From NCBI RefSeq assembly GCF_002101815.1, contig NZ_LQPM01000024.1, forward strand, positions 186,001 to 250,000: a DNA stretch of 64,000 nucleotides, given 5' to 3'. The position numbers were made by a program, and so were the translations under genes. Position 1 is the first letter of the stretch, and the number at the start of each line of letters is the position of its first letter. Shown here piece after piece: positions 45,217 through 53,424 of the stretch. The notes beneath the pieces are model-generated. The model did no database searches. It worked only from the letters and a program-made list of their open reading frames with translations, and was not told the origin of the DNA. Origin of the DNA: Mycobacterium paraense (GTDB taxonomy: Bacteria > Actinomycetota > Actinomycetes > Mycobacteriales > Mycobacteriaceae).

Positions 45217-46089
45217 TCAACTCGCGTTTTTCGCTGTCTTGTGGGCGGTGGCAAGCCACGCGCGGACCGCTCCGTCCCGCTTGGGGTTGAACGGGGGTGG
45301 GACAGGCCGCCCGTACTCGGGCGCCACCTGTGCAAGGTCGCGAATCTCGGCTTTCCAGCCGCGTCGGCCTAGCCAGGTGGCCAAGTCCTCGGACGGCCCG
45401 CCGCGCCAGAGCGAGACGAGTTCGGGTGAGATGGCGGCTCGCGCGGCGCGAAGCAGCTCGGAATCCTCGTTGTGGTCAAGGGCCAGGGTGCTTCCTACGG
45501 CAGAGCACGAGCCGATCCGGTCAAGGAAAACGTCGGCCGAGTCGGGTTCGAGAGCGTAAAGGATTCCTTCGGCAAGCCAGGCGGTCGGCTTTCCGGGATC
45601 AAATCCGAATTTCGCCAGTTCTGCCGGCCAGTCGGAGCGCAAATCCAGCGCCACGGAGACACGCCGGCAGCGGGGCTGCGCGTGGAGCTCATCGAGGACG
45701 TTGGACTTGAAAGCCAAAACCTCCGGCTGGTCGACTTCGTGCACTACGGTGCCGGGCGGCCAGTTCAACCGGAAAGCGCGGCTATCCATGCCGCAGGCCA
45801 GCAGCACCACCTGGGTGATGCCGGCGCCGGCGGAATCCAGAAGCGCTTGATCCAGGAATCGGGTCCGCACCGCAACTTGGTCGGCCATCAGCTCGAGGAA
45901 GCCGGGCCCGCTGCCGTCGCCGCCCCAGAGCGATCCGCGGGGATCGGCACGCTCCACAAACGCTTGCGCGTACGGATCGTTGAAAAGCCGGTTGGTGCGG
46001 CGGCTTTCGCGGGCCCGCAGGGCGGCAACGCCCAGTGAGGTGGCGCCGACGCCCGTCGGCGTCGGGTGTGAATTTGCCTGCTGTGCCAT
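45217..46089 (-). CDS. SAM-dependent methyltransferase (LCM/TIGR00027 family)
   Basis: A 290-residue class I methyltransferase of the leucine carboxyl methyltransferase-like group expanded in mycobacteria. Motifs: VAALRARESRRTNRLFNDPYA, VVLLACGMDSRAFRLNWP (SAM site), EVDQPEVLAFK, and WLAEGILYALEP. ATG start MAQQANSH. First gene of the minus-strand operon, divergent from tetR with paired operators in between. Substrate unknown. Confidence 0.88.
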   Translation of the reverse strand: MAQQANSHPTPTGVGATSLGVAALRARESRRTNRLFNDPYAQAFVERADPRGSLWGGDGSGPGFLELMADQVAVRTRFLDQALLDSAGAGITQVVLLACGMDSRAFRLNWPPGTVVHEVDQPEVLAFKSNVLDELHAQPRCRRVSVALDLRSDWPAELAKFGFDPGKPTAWLAEGILYALEPDSADVFLDRIGSCSAVGSTLALDHNEDSELLRAARAAISPELVSLWRGGPSEDLATWLGRRGWKAEIRDLAQVAPEYGRPVPPPFNPKRDGAVRAWLATAHKTAKNAS

Positions 46090-46115
46090 CGCCCGCCCTT
46101 TCTCGGCCGTGCCAT

Positions 46116-46183
46116 ATGTCTACAGATGTAGACATCGCCCATCGTAAGGTCTCGTAGGGCATGATGTCTACAGCTGTAGATAA
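46116..46183. promoter_or_regulatory. Two TetR-type palindromic operators
   Basis: ATGTCTACAGATGTAGACAT (46116-46135) has 9-bp perfect arms. ATGTCTACAGCTGTAGATAA (46164-46183) shares the core TCTACA-N2-TGTAGA. The centres are 48 bp apart, in the intergenic region between the methyltransferase operon and tetR. They are the likely binding sites of the adjacent TetR protein, controlling both directions. Confidence 0.8.
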
Positions 46184-46202
46184 ATAGTCGATTGGAGGCG
46201 GC

Positions 46203-46802
46203 ATGCCACCACCGGTCAACCGGGCGAGCGCCGGGGAGAGCGCCCCGCCGCGTCGCAACGCCGCCGCCACCCGGGCGCGGCTCCTGCAAGCGGCCCGCGA
46301 GCAGTTCCTGAGTCAGGGGTACCGGGCCACGTCGCTCCGCGCGATCGCCGCGGCGGCGGGCGTCGACGTGATGCTGATCCGCCGCTATTTCGGGTCAAAG
46401 GAGCAGCTGTTCGCCGAGGCCACCGACGTCTCCGACAATGTCGCCGCGGTGCACGAGGCAGCCGACGGCGCGATATCCGGTGTCCTGATGGATCGGGTGT
46501 TGCGCGCCCGCCGCGACGTGGACGCACCATTGTTTGCGCTGCTGCGCTCCAGCGGCGACCCCGACGTCGTCGCGCGCCTGAACGCTCAGCTCGAAACCGG
46601 CCTGACCCGCAACCTGTCCGAGCGCATCACCGCCGACCAGCCAAGGCTTCGCGCCGACCTGGTCGCCGCCCTACTCCTCGGAGTGGGTGTCCTGCGCGCC
46701 CTGCTCCAAAAAGAACCCCTCGCCACCGCCGACGACCGCGAGATCGCCGCCCTTTTTGCGGAAGCATTCGAGGCGCTGACCAAGCTGCCTCAAGACGCTT
46801 AG
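46203..46802 (+). CDS. TetR-family transcriptional regulator
   Basis: A 199-residue repressor. The N-terminal TetR DNA-binding domain has ARLLQAAREQFLSQGYRATS and the recognition helix LRAIAAAAGVDVMLIRRYFG. The C-terminal helical ligand domain resembles TetR_C_11-like regulators (DADQ-type: RADLVAALLLGVGVLRALL). ATG start with GGAGG. Its TAG stop is where the right 41-bp repeat begins. Likely represses itself and the divergent operon. Confidence 0.93.
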   Translation: MPPPVNRASAGESAPPRRNAAATRARLLQAAREQFLSQGYRATSLRAIAAAAGVDVMLIRRYFGSKEQLFAEATDVSDNVAAVHEAADGAISGVLMDRVLRARRDVDAPLFALLRSSGDPDVVARLNAQLETGLTRNLSERITADQPRLRADLVAALLLGVGVLRALLQKEPLATADDREIAALFAEAFEALTKLPQDA

Positions 46803-46842
46803 GCCCCAAGCCCGAGGGCGCGGCCGGCGATTAGCCGCGGCT
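46802..46842. repeat. Right 41-bp direct repeat
   Basis: Copy of 43168-43208, one mismatch, placed between the tetR stop (46802) and the O-methyltransferase stop (46841-46843). It carries no gene of its own here, so it is probably the displaced duplicate. Confidence 0.9.
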
Positions 46843-47863
46843 AAACCGCGCGGCCCTCGATGATGCTGAACCGCGACGCGGTCTCGATCACGCCGACCAT
46901 CTCGAAACCGGCCGCGTCGAACAGGCGGCGGTACTCGCCCGCGGTGCGTTCGCGGCCGTTGTTGATGATCAGCATCTCCATGTCCGTCCACTTGCCGATC
47001 GGCCCGCTGTCGTCTTCGGGGATGACGGTCTCGACCAGCAGCAGCGCGGCGCCGGCGGGAGCGGCCGACCGCACGTTCCGCAAAATCCGCAGCGACGCGT
47101 CGTCGTCCCAGTCGTGGATGATGTGCTTGAGGATGTAGGCGTCGGCCCCGGTCGGGACGCTGTCGAAAAACGAACCCTCGGCGAGCCGGACCCGTTCGGC
47201 ATGGGTTTCCTGCAGCAGCGTCGGTGCTCCGGCGATCACCTCGGGCAGGTCGTACAGCACCCCTTGGGCGTCGGGCGCCGACGCCAGGATCGCGCCGAGC
47301 AGCCGACCGTGGCCGCCGGCGACGTCGACGATGGTGGCGAACCGGGTGAAGTCGTACGCCTCGACGACGGGCCCGATCGACAACCCGGACAGGCCCGTCA
47401 TGGCGTCGTTGAAAATCTGTCCGAACTCGGGCTCGTCGCCCAGGTAGTCGAAGAAGTCCTTGCCGCGCAACGCGGGAACGACCGAGGTGCCGGTTTTGAT
47501 CGCCTCCGTCAGCAGGCTCCAGTGCTCGCGGTGTTGCCGCGCGCCGATGAAGCGCGCCATCGGCGCCATCGACACCGGGGCGTCGGAGCGCAACACCTCG
47601 GCCATCGGGGTCAGCTGGTAGCGGCCGTCGTCGCGTTGCGCGAAGATGCCCTTGCTGATCAGGGCCCGCAGCAGCCGGCCCAACGCGTCGGCGTCGGCCC
47701 CGACCCGGCCGGCCAATTCGTCGATCGGGAGCGGTCCCGCGGACAGCGCGTCCGCGACGCGAAGGTCGGCGACCGCGGTGATGCCCTGGGAAACCCACGC
47801 GGCGAGGATCAGCTCCTGCATTACCTCCGCCGGGGAAGCGGCTCGTGCGTCGGGTGAAGTCAT
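46841..47863 (-). CDS. O-methyltransferase (hydroxyindole/acetylserotonin OMT type)
   Basis: A 340-residue class I small-molecule O-methyltransferase. N-terminal winged-helix dimerisation domain (VADALSAGPLPIDELAGRVG), SAM motif TIVDVAGGHGRLLGAILA, and DAYILKHIIHDWDDDASLRIL with the conserved catalytic His-Asp. Mycobacterial relatives act on phenolic or quinone compounds. Start at ATG 47863; a TTG at 47896 is in frame. It lies next to the right 41-bp repeat, probably outside the cassette. Confidence 0.88.
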   Translation of the reverse strand: MTSPDARAASPAEVMQELILAAWVSQGITAVADLRVADALSAGPLPIDELAGRVGADADALGRLLRALISKGIFAQRDDGRYQLTPMAEVLRSDAPVSMAPMARFIGARQHREHWSLLTEAIKTGTSVVPALRGKDFFDYLGDEPEFGQIFNDAMTGLSGLSIGPVVEAYDFTRFATIVDVAGGHGRLLGAILASAPDAQGVLYDLPEVIAGAPTLLQETHAERVRLAEGSFFDSVPTGADAYILKHIIHDWDDDASLRILRNVRSAAPAGAALLLVETVIPEDDSGPIGKWTDMEMLIINNGRERTAGEYRRLFDAAGFEMVGVIETASRFSIIEGRAV

Positions 47864-47952
47864 GGGCGGAGTCTCGCACGCTTCTCGGGTAGCCAACTCC
47901 GCGGGCGGTCCGTTATGTTGCGCGGGACGTCGCGAGCATGAAGGAGCCCAGG

Positions 47953-48579
47953 GTGACGAAGGTATCGGTCATGGCAGCCGGCCTGGCGGCGGGCGCCCTG
48001 GTAGTCGGCGTCGCGGGCTGCAGTAGCGAAAAGCCGTCGCCGCCGAGGCAAACGCCGTCGGCCACGTCGACCTCCGCGGCGCCGTCGTCGGCCGCGTCAC
48101 CGGCGCCGAACACCGGTGCCGCCCAGCCGTCCGACTACAGCAACCTGCTGATCAAGGCCACCGACATCGTGGTGCCCGGCGACACCTTCACCCTGCTGCA
48201 GACGCTGCCGGTGCCGAACCCGGCGGGAACCGAAGGCGTGTTCATGAATCAGGGCGGCACGCGCAAGGTGGACGACACCATCTACGTCTATCCGGACGCC
48301 GGCGCGGCGTCGCAGGCGCTCGACCAGAGCGCCAAGGGGATTCAGGAGCTCAGCGTCAAGGCCGCCCCGACGCCGGCCGACGTGGGCACCGGCGGTCAGA
48401 TGGCCGTGGGGCCGTCGCCGGACGGCTCGAAGTCGAAGGCGATCGTGATGTTCACCGAGGGCAAGGTATTCACGGTTCTCGAATTCGAAAGCGCGCCAAC
48501 CGATCCGCTGCAACCGGACTTCGTTCTCGATCTCGCGAAGAAACAGGACGCGGCCATCAAGAGCGGACTGCCCTCCTGA
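47953..48579 (+). CDS. Secreted lipoprotein
   Basis: A 208-residue lipoprotein from GTG (VTKVSVMAAGLAAGALVVG), AAGGAG upstream. Lipobox VAGC at about residue 23 (Cys), then a Ser/Pro/Ala/Thr-rich linker to about residue 55, then a globular domain (DYSNLLIKATDIVVPGDTF) of a mycobacterial lipoprotein type of unknown function. Its stop abuts the frame of the next hydrolase gene, suggesting an operon. Confidence 0.85.
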   Translation: MTKVSVMAAGLAAGALVVGVAGCSSEKPSPPRQTPSATSTSAAPSSAASPAPNTGAAQPSDYSNLLIKATDIVVPGDTFTLLQTLPVPNPAGTEGVFMNQGGTRKVDDTIYVYPDAGAASQALDQSAKGIQELSVKAAPTPADVGTGGQMAVGPSPDGSKSKAIVMFTEGKVFTVLEFESAPTDPLQPDFVLDLAKKQDAAIKSGLPS

Positions 48580-48635
48580 GGGCCGCCACGGCGCTCGGCG
48601 CGGCCGGACTGGCCGGCTGGGCGGCCGCACGGGGC

Positions 48636-49514
48636 GTGGCGGCGCGGATACGGCGCAACCCGGATCCTTTTCCGCGCGAACGGCTTACGGCGGAACCGGA
48701 GGGTGAGCAGGTCTTCATCGAACGCCCCGACGGGACGGTGCTCAGCGCTGTGGCCGCGGGGCAGGGGGCGCCGGTGATTCTCGTCCACGGGTACACCGCC
48801 CGCGTCCTCGAATGGAACCTGGTCTGGGATGAGCTGCAGGCGCGCGGGTTTCGCGTGATCGCTTTCGATCAGCGCGGCCACGGGCGCTCCACGCTTGGCT
48901 CCGACGGAATCGGATCGGAGCCCATGGCGGCCGACCTCGCGGCGGTCCTCGAGCACTTCGACGTTCGTGACGGGGTGCTCGTCGGCCACTCGATGGGCGG
49001 GTTCGTCAGCATCCGCGCGGTGCTCGACCACGCCGACGTGGCGCGGCGGCTGCGCGGGCTGGTGCTGTTCGCGACGTGGGCGGGCCGGATCCTGGATGGC
49101 GCGCCGCAGAACCGGCTGCAGATTCCGCTGCTGCAACTCGGCATCCTGCAAGTGCTCATGCGCAACCAGACCGTCGCGGCACTGTTCGGGGCGGCGCAGT
49201 GCGGGAGGAGCCCGTCGCCGGCGATGGTGTCGGTCTTCATGGAGGCGTTCAACCAGCACCTGGACGAACACGGGCCCCTGCTTCCGATCGTGCGGGCGTT
49301 CTCCCGGGAGGATCGATACCCCCGGCTCGGCGAGATACGGGTTCCGACCGTGGTCATGGTCGGCACCGCCGATCGCACTACGCCGCAAAGCCATTCGCGC
49401 CGGCTCGCCGACGGTGTCCCCGGCGCGCGGCTGGTGAGCGTGCCCGACGCCGGGCACCTACTGAATTGGGAAGCCCCCGGCGAGCTGATCGAGGTCGTCG
49501 AATCGTTTCACTGA
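48636..49514 (+). CDS. Alpha/beta hydrolase
   Basis: A 292-residue hydrolase. Oxyanion HG motif VILVHGYTARVLEW, RVIAFDQRGHGRS, nucleophile elbow LVGHSMGGFVS (Ser), acid in VMVGTADRTTP, and His in PDAGHLLNWEAP. Related to esterase, epoxide hydrolase and haloperoxidase-like folds; substrate unknown. The frame stays open upstream to about 48576 and encodes a hydrophobic stretch, so the true start may be earlier at a non-standard codon and the protein membrane-anchored. Confidence 0.85.
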   Translation: MAARIRRNPDPFPRERLTAEPEGEQVFIERPDGTVLSAVAAGQGAPVILVHGYTARVLEWNLVWDELQARGFRVIAFDQRGHGRSTLGSDGIGSEPMAADLAAVLEHFDVRDGVLVGHSMGGFVSIRAVLDHADVARRLRGLVLFATWAGRILDGAPQNRLQIPLLQLGILQVLMRNQTVAALFGAAQCGRSPSPAMVSVFMEAFNQHLDEHGPLLPIVRAFSREDRYPRLGEIRVPTVVMVGTADRTTPQSHSRRLADGVPGARLVSVPDAGHLLNWEAPGELIEVVESFH

Positions 49515-50434
49515 GTCGCCGCGCGCGCACTCCAGGTGAAGCTGTGCATCTCGGGGATCTCGGGTCCCAGGGCCGACGCGACGCGGCGGCCGATGCGATC
49601 GGCTTCTGCCAGTGGGGTTTTCGGGTCGAGGAAGCCCTCCACCTCGACGCGCAGGGTCCGCCCGGTCCAGCGGGCGCGGGCGTGCGCGTGCATGACGCCG
49701 GGAACCGCGGCGGCCGCCGTTTCGGCCGTCGTGATGATCTCGGGGTCGACGCCGTCGAGCAGGCGGTGCGCGATGTCGGCGGTGACCTCCCAGCCGACGT
49801 GGCAGATGAACGCGGTGACGACGATTCCGGCGACCGCGTCCGCCCAGGCCCAGCCCAGCGCCACGCCGATCAGGCCCAGCATCGCCCCGGCCGAGGACAA
49901 CGCGTCCAGCCAGGAGTGCTTCGCGTCGGCCACCATGGTCGCCGAGCGAATCCGCCGGCCCACCACCAGCTTGTAGCGGGCCACCAGCTGATTGCCCGCG
50001 ATGCCCACCGCCGCGGCGGCGATGCCCCAGCCCAGGTGGCCGGTGCCGCCGTGACGCAGCAGCTTCGTGACGCTTTCAAAACCGGCAACCAGCGCGCTGC
50101 CCCAGATGACCAGGGCCACACCGATCCCGGCGAGGTCCTCGGCGCGTTCGTAGCCGTACGGGTAGCGCTCGGTGGGGACCTTGCGGGACGCCCGGAAACC
50201 CACGAACACCAGGGCGCTGGTCGAAACGTCGGACAGGTTGTGCAGCGCGTCGCCGAGCAGGGCCACCGATCCGGACAGCAGCGCGATGGACAACTCGATG
50301 AACCCGGTCAGGGCCAGGCCGACGGCGCTGACCGCCACCGCACGATTGGCCTGCCGGCGCTCGTGCGCATCGTCCGCCACCGTATCGAGGGGAAAGCTCG
50401 CCGCCGGGTCGCGGGCTCCGCTGATCACATGCAT
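49508..50434 (-). CDS. Cation diffusion facilitator (CDF) metal transporter
   Basis: A 308-residue Zn2+/Mn2+/Fe2+-type efflux protein with six membrane helices. TM2 signature SVALLGDALHNLSDVSTSALV, TM5 HxxxD motif VADAKHSWLDALSS, and a C-terminal ferredoxin-like cytoplasmic domain (TTAETAAAAVPGVMHAHARA). The start MHVISGARD is preferred over an ATG 12 codons upstream. Convergent with the hydrolase gene, 7-bp overlap. Confidence 0.92.
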   Translation of the reverse strand: MHVISGARDPAASFPLDTVADDAHERRQANRAVAVSAVGLALTGFIELSIALLSGSVALLGDALHNLSDVSTSALVFVGFRASRKVPTERYPYGYERAEDLAGIGVALVIWGSALVAGFESVTKLLRHGGTGHLGWGIAAAAVGIAGNQLVARYKLVVGRRIRSATMVADAKHSWLDALSSAGAMLGLIGVALGWAWADAVAGIVVTAFICHVGWEVTADIAHRLLDGVDPEIITTAETAAAAVPGVMHAHARARWTGRTLRVEVEGFLDPKTPLAEADRIGRRVASALGPEIPEMHSFTWSARAATQ

Positions 50435-50523
50435 ACCGCCTAATATGCCCGCGAGTGTGGTGTGGCTCAAGCCGGCGTTGGGTAGCGCTGTGCGGCAACG
50501 GCTTTAATGCTACGGTTCCGCCG

Positions 50524-51696
50524 ATGAAGCTCGTGTTGGCCGGCTACGGGAGTCGTGGCGACGTCGAGCCCTGCGCCGCCGTCGCCCGGGAACTGCTGCG
50601 GCGGGGTCACGACGTACGGATGGCGGTGTCGCCTGACACGATGGCCTTCGTCCAGGCGACGGGGGTCACCGCGGTTTCCTATGGACCGGACACGCGCGAG
50701 CAAATGGGCTCGGCCATGCAGTTAGTACGCAAGGTGGTGAACCCGCTCGACGCGTTGCCGGCGGTCATGGAGCATCTGACGCAGGTCTGGACGGAGAAGA
50801 CTGCGACGCTGACGTCGCTGGCGGAGGGCGCGGACCTGCTCGTGTCCGGCATCAATGAGCAGGAAGTGGCCACCGCCGTCGCGGAGTACTGCGGCATTCC
50901 GCTGGCCGCGCTGCACTTCTTCCCGGCCCGATTGTTGTCCAGCGGCGCGCTGTACTCGGGCATGGTCAAGGACGTTGCGGCGGCCCAGCGAAGTGCGCTC
51001 GGCCTGCCTGAGGCTTCCGGCGGTGTGCCGCTGGAGATCCAGGCCTACGACGAGCTCTGCCTGCCCGGACCCGCCGCCGAATGGGTGGAACCCGACGGCC
51101 GGCGGCCCTTCGTCGGCGCGCTGACGCTCGAGGTGCCGACGGACGCCGACGACGAGGTCCTGGCGTGGATCGCCGACGGCACGCCGCCGATCTGCTTCGG
51201 CCTGGGCAGCACGCCGATCTCGTCCCCGGCGGAGCTGGTCACCATGGTCGGCGCCGCCTGCGCGGAGTTGGGGGAGCGGGCGCTGATCTGCACCGGCCCC
51301 AACGACTTCGCCGAAGTCGCGCGTTTCGACCACGTCAAGATGGTGGGCGCGGTGAACCACGCGGCCGTCCTCCCGGCCTGCCGCGCGGTCGTCCACCACG
51401 GCGGCGCCGGCAGCACGGCCGCGGGCCTGCGGGCCGGTATTCCCGCCTTGGCCCTGTGGCTCTGGCTCGACCAGCCGGTCTGGGCGGCCGGCCTCGAGCG
51501 GCTGAAAGCCGGCTCGGAGCGTCAGTTCGCCGCCACCACCCGGGAGACGCTGGTCGCAGACCTGCGCCGCATCCTCACGCCGGACTACGCGACCCGCGCC
51601 CGCGAAGTGGCAGCCCAGATGACCAAGTCGGCCGACAGCGTCGCCCGCGCCGCCGACCTGTTGGAGGACGCCGCCCGCTCTGGGCGCGCCGGCTGA
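50524..51696 (+). CDS. GT1-family glycosyltransferase (GtfA/GtfB, Rv1524/Rv1526c-like)
   Basis: A 390-residue UDP-glycosyltransferase with GT-B fold. N-terminal MKLVLAGYGSRGDVEPCAAV is diagnostic for this family. C-terminal donor site: VVHHGGAGSTAAGLRAGIPAL and PVWAAGLERLKAG. M. avium complex homologues glycosylate glycopeptidolipids; the acceptor here cannot be assigned because no GPL cluster is adjacent. Divergent from the CDF gene, 89 bases apart. Confidence 0.92.
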   Translation: MKLVLAGYGSRGDVEPCAAVARELLRRGHDVRMAVSPDTMAFVQATGVTAVSYGPDTREQMGSAMQLVRKVVNPLDALPAVMEHLTQVWTEKTATLTSLAEGADLLVSGINEQEVATAVAEYCGIPLAALHFFPARLLSSGALYSGMVKDVAAAQRSALGLPEASGGVPLEIQAYDELCLPGPAAEWVEPDGRRPFVGALTLEVPTDADDEVLAWIADGTPPICFGLGSTPISSPAELVTMVGAACAELGERALICTGPNDFAEVARFDHVKMVGAVNHAAVLPACRAVVHHGGAGSTAAGLRAGIPALALWLWLDQPVWAAGLERLKAGSERQFAATTRETLVADLRRILTPDYATRAREVAAQMTKSADSVARAADLLEDAARSGRAG

Positions 51697-51717
51697 CCGG
51701 CTTACGGGCCTACGGGC

Positions 51718-51996
51718 TTACGGAAGTGGGAAGCCGGTGCCTCCCGGCCCGGGGGCGGGCACTCCCTCGATGACATGGAGGCCGGGCGCCGGAGCGTAAT
51801 ACCAGTCGTGGCAGACGCTTCTGTCCCAACCGATCGGTTCGCCGGAATTCGGTAGCGGTTGCCCCGGGCACCACTGGTGGTGGCAGATCGGGTCGCAGAT
51901 CGCCTGGGCGGTGCCCGCGGAGAGCCCAACGCCGGCCACCGCGACGCCGCCGGACAGCAGCGCCCCCGCGACGACCCGCATCACCTTGTTCCTCAC
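51718..51996 (-). CDS. Small secreted protein
   Basis: A 92-residue protein from GTG with a signal peptide (VMRVVAGALLSGGVAVAGVG, cleavage likely after AQA). The mature 60 residues contain four Cys (CDPICHHQWCPG, SVCHDWYY) and Pro/Gly-rich ends. A mycobacterial exported family of unknown function. Convergent with the glycosyltransferase gene. Confidence 0.8.
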   Translation of the reverse strand: MRNKVMRVVAGALLSGGVAVAGVGLSAGTAQAICDPICHHQWCPGQPLPNSGEPIGWDRSVCHDWYYAPAPGLHVIEGVPAPGPGGTGFPLP

Positions 51997-52172
51997 GCTC
52001 GCTCCTGTCTGTGTCGGTTTGCCTCACGTCGTGTCATTCGGACGTTAGCGCCCCGCACTTGCGAATTTCTTGTGTTTGCGCGGTGGGGCGCGCAATAGAA
52101 TTGCCGATTGGGTATACCTCCGACGAGCTGGCGCTTCCGTCCCGTGTTGTCGCGGAACCTGAGGAGAGACCG

Positions 52173-52673
52173 ATGGCCCGAAATGGTCTGAGCAAATTCG
52201 GTGGTCTATGCGCGGCACCGCTCGCAATCGCCCTCGTGGCCGCACCGACTGTCGCGGCCGACAATCCGTCGTGGAATGGTCAGTACGCGGTCACATTCAT
52301 GGTCGCGCCGAAGTCCGGAACCAGCATGGCCGTCGGCGACCCCGAGGTGCAGCACACCCAGACGTACGGGTTCAGCTCGAGTTGTTCGAACGGGAAGTGC
52401 GTCGCCACGATCGTCAGCGGCCCGCCCCCGACCAACCCGACGGTTCCGCAACCGGTGCAATTCACCTGGGATGGGTCGGCGTGGAAGCAGGAGAGCGACT
52501 TCCAGTGGGACTGCATGATGCCCGACACCAGCATCCAGTGGAATCCGGCCCACGCCGTGGTGCGCTACACGCCGCAGGCCAACGGGTCGCTGTCCGGCGT
52601 CATGCACGCCGACATCTCGAGCGGCGCGTGTCAGGGCTGGATCGAGGAGTACATGACGGCCGACCGTGTGTGA
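52173..52673 (+). CDS. Exported protein of mycobacterial type
   Basis: A 166-residue protein, ATG with GAGGAGAG upstream. Signal peptide LCAAPLAIALVAAPTVAA, cleavage near residue 30. The mature part begins NPSWNGQYAVTFMVAPKSGT and has four Cys, arranged as SSCSNGKC and later single cysteines, likely two disulfides. I know similar secreted mycobacterial proteins but not a function. Confidence 0.83.
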   Translation: MARNGLSKFGGLCAAPLAIALVAAPTVAADNPSWNGQYAVTFMVAPKSGTSMAVGDPEVQHTQTYGFSSSCSNGKCVATIVSGPPPTNPTVPQPVQFTWDGSAWKQESDFQWDCMMPDTSIQWNPAHAVVRYTPQANGSLSGVMHADISSGACQGWIEEYMTADRV

Positions 52674-52817
52674 CAGGCCTTGCCGTTAGCAGACTGGCAA
52701 GCCCTTGCGCCGCAACGCATTTGGCCTTGCGGATCACTCTGCGCAGCAACGCTTTTCACGGCACGGTGATTGGGAAAAGTCCTATGCCTAGGGCGTGTCC
52801 GGCGATATTATTCGAGC

Positions 52818-53111
52818 ATGCGTTTCAGCACTGTCGCGGCCGCCGCCGCCTTGGTTATCGCCCCGCTTGCATCGGTGGGAGTTCCGTCCGCGCACGCTGA
52901 CCTCAGCGGGTACCGCCGTTGCGTGGCAAACATTTCGCAACTCCCGATCACCGAACCCGACCCACAAAACATGAATCGTGTCGGGCAGATCCAGCAGGAC
53001 CTCAAGTCGGGAGTCACCCCCGCCGCGGAAGCGCAGAAGGTGGCGGGGATGGGATTCGATCAGCGCGCCGCCGACGCGATCGTGCAGTGCGTGATCCAGG
53101 AGAACCCGTAG
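52818..53111 (+). CDS. Small secreted protein, DUF732-like
   Basis: A 97-residue exported protein: MRFSTVAAAAALVIAPLASV signal, cleavage after AHA. The mature part has YRRCVANI and VQCVIQE, two Cys with DUF732-like spacing, and helices QIQQDLKSGVTPAAEAQKVA. Function unknown. Confidence 0.8.
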   Translation: MRFSTVAAAAALVIAPLASVGVPSAHADLSGYRRCVANISQLPITEPDPQNMNRVGQIQQDLKSGVTPAAEAQKVAGMGFDQRAADAIVQCVIQENP

Positions 53112-53424
53112 CGAGCCTAAATCGGATCGGGTCGTCTTAGCGGCCCGGCAGTATCTTTTTCCAGTCGAAATTCATAGGGTTTACACGAGATAGTCACCGA
53201 AGCCGCAAACTGACCCGGATTTCGCCTCGCCAGTTTCGGGACAGCGCAATCAAAGGTGGCTGGCATGTCCAGTGCGCGTGGTCCGCCCAGAACTCAACCA
53301 AGCCGTCGGTGCCCGAAAAACCGGACCGGCTGCGGTCGCCAATTTGTCCTATCTCGCCCGGCGCGCTGCCGCCGTCAATGCAGGGGGGTTTGCCAACGAA
53401 GCCAAGTTAAGGAGCTGTGACACA
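53112..53424. other. 313-bp region before the PPE gene without a recognisable gene
   Basis: No convincing coding region on either strand. PPE genes are often preceded by a PE gene, but none is here. The region is less GC-rich than the surroundings at 53145-53215 and probably contains the PPE promoter. The PPE ribosome site AAGGAG is at 53409-53414. Confidence 0.5.

Larger units (their letters stand above)
43209..46801. mobile_element. Putative 3.6-kb inserted cassette between 41-bp direct repeats
   Basis: The segment holds one self-contained regulon: FAD monooxygenase, small ABM-like protein and methyltransferase on the minus strand, and a divergent TetR gene. It sits between a DUF732 gene and an O-methyltransferase gene, bounded by duplicated DUF732 3'-end sequence. 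No transposase or integrase is visible. The insertion model is an inference from the repeats. Confidence 0.55.
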
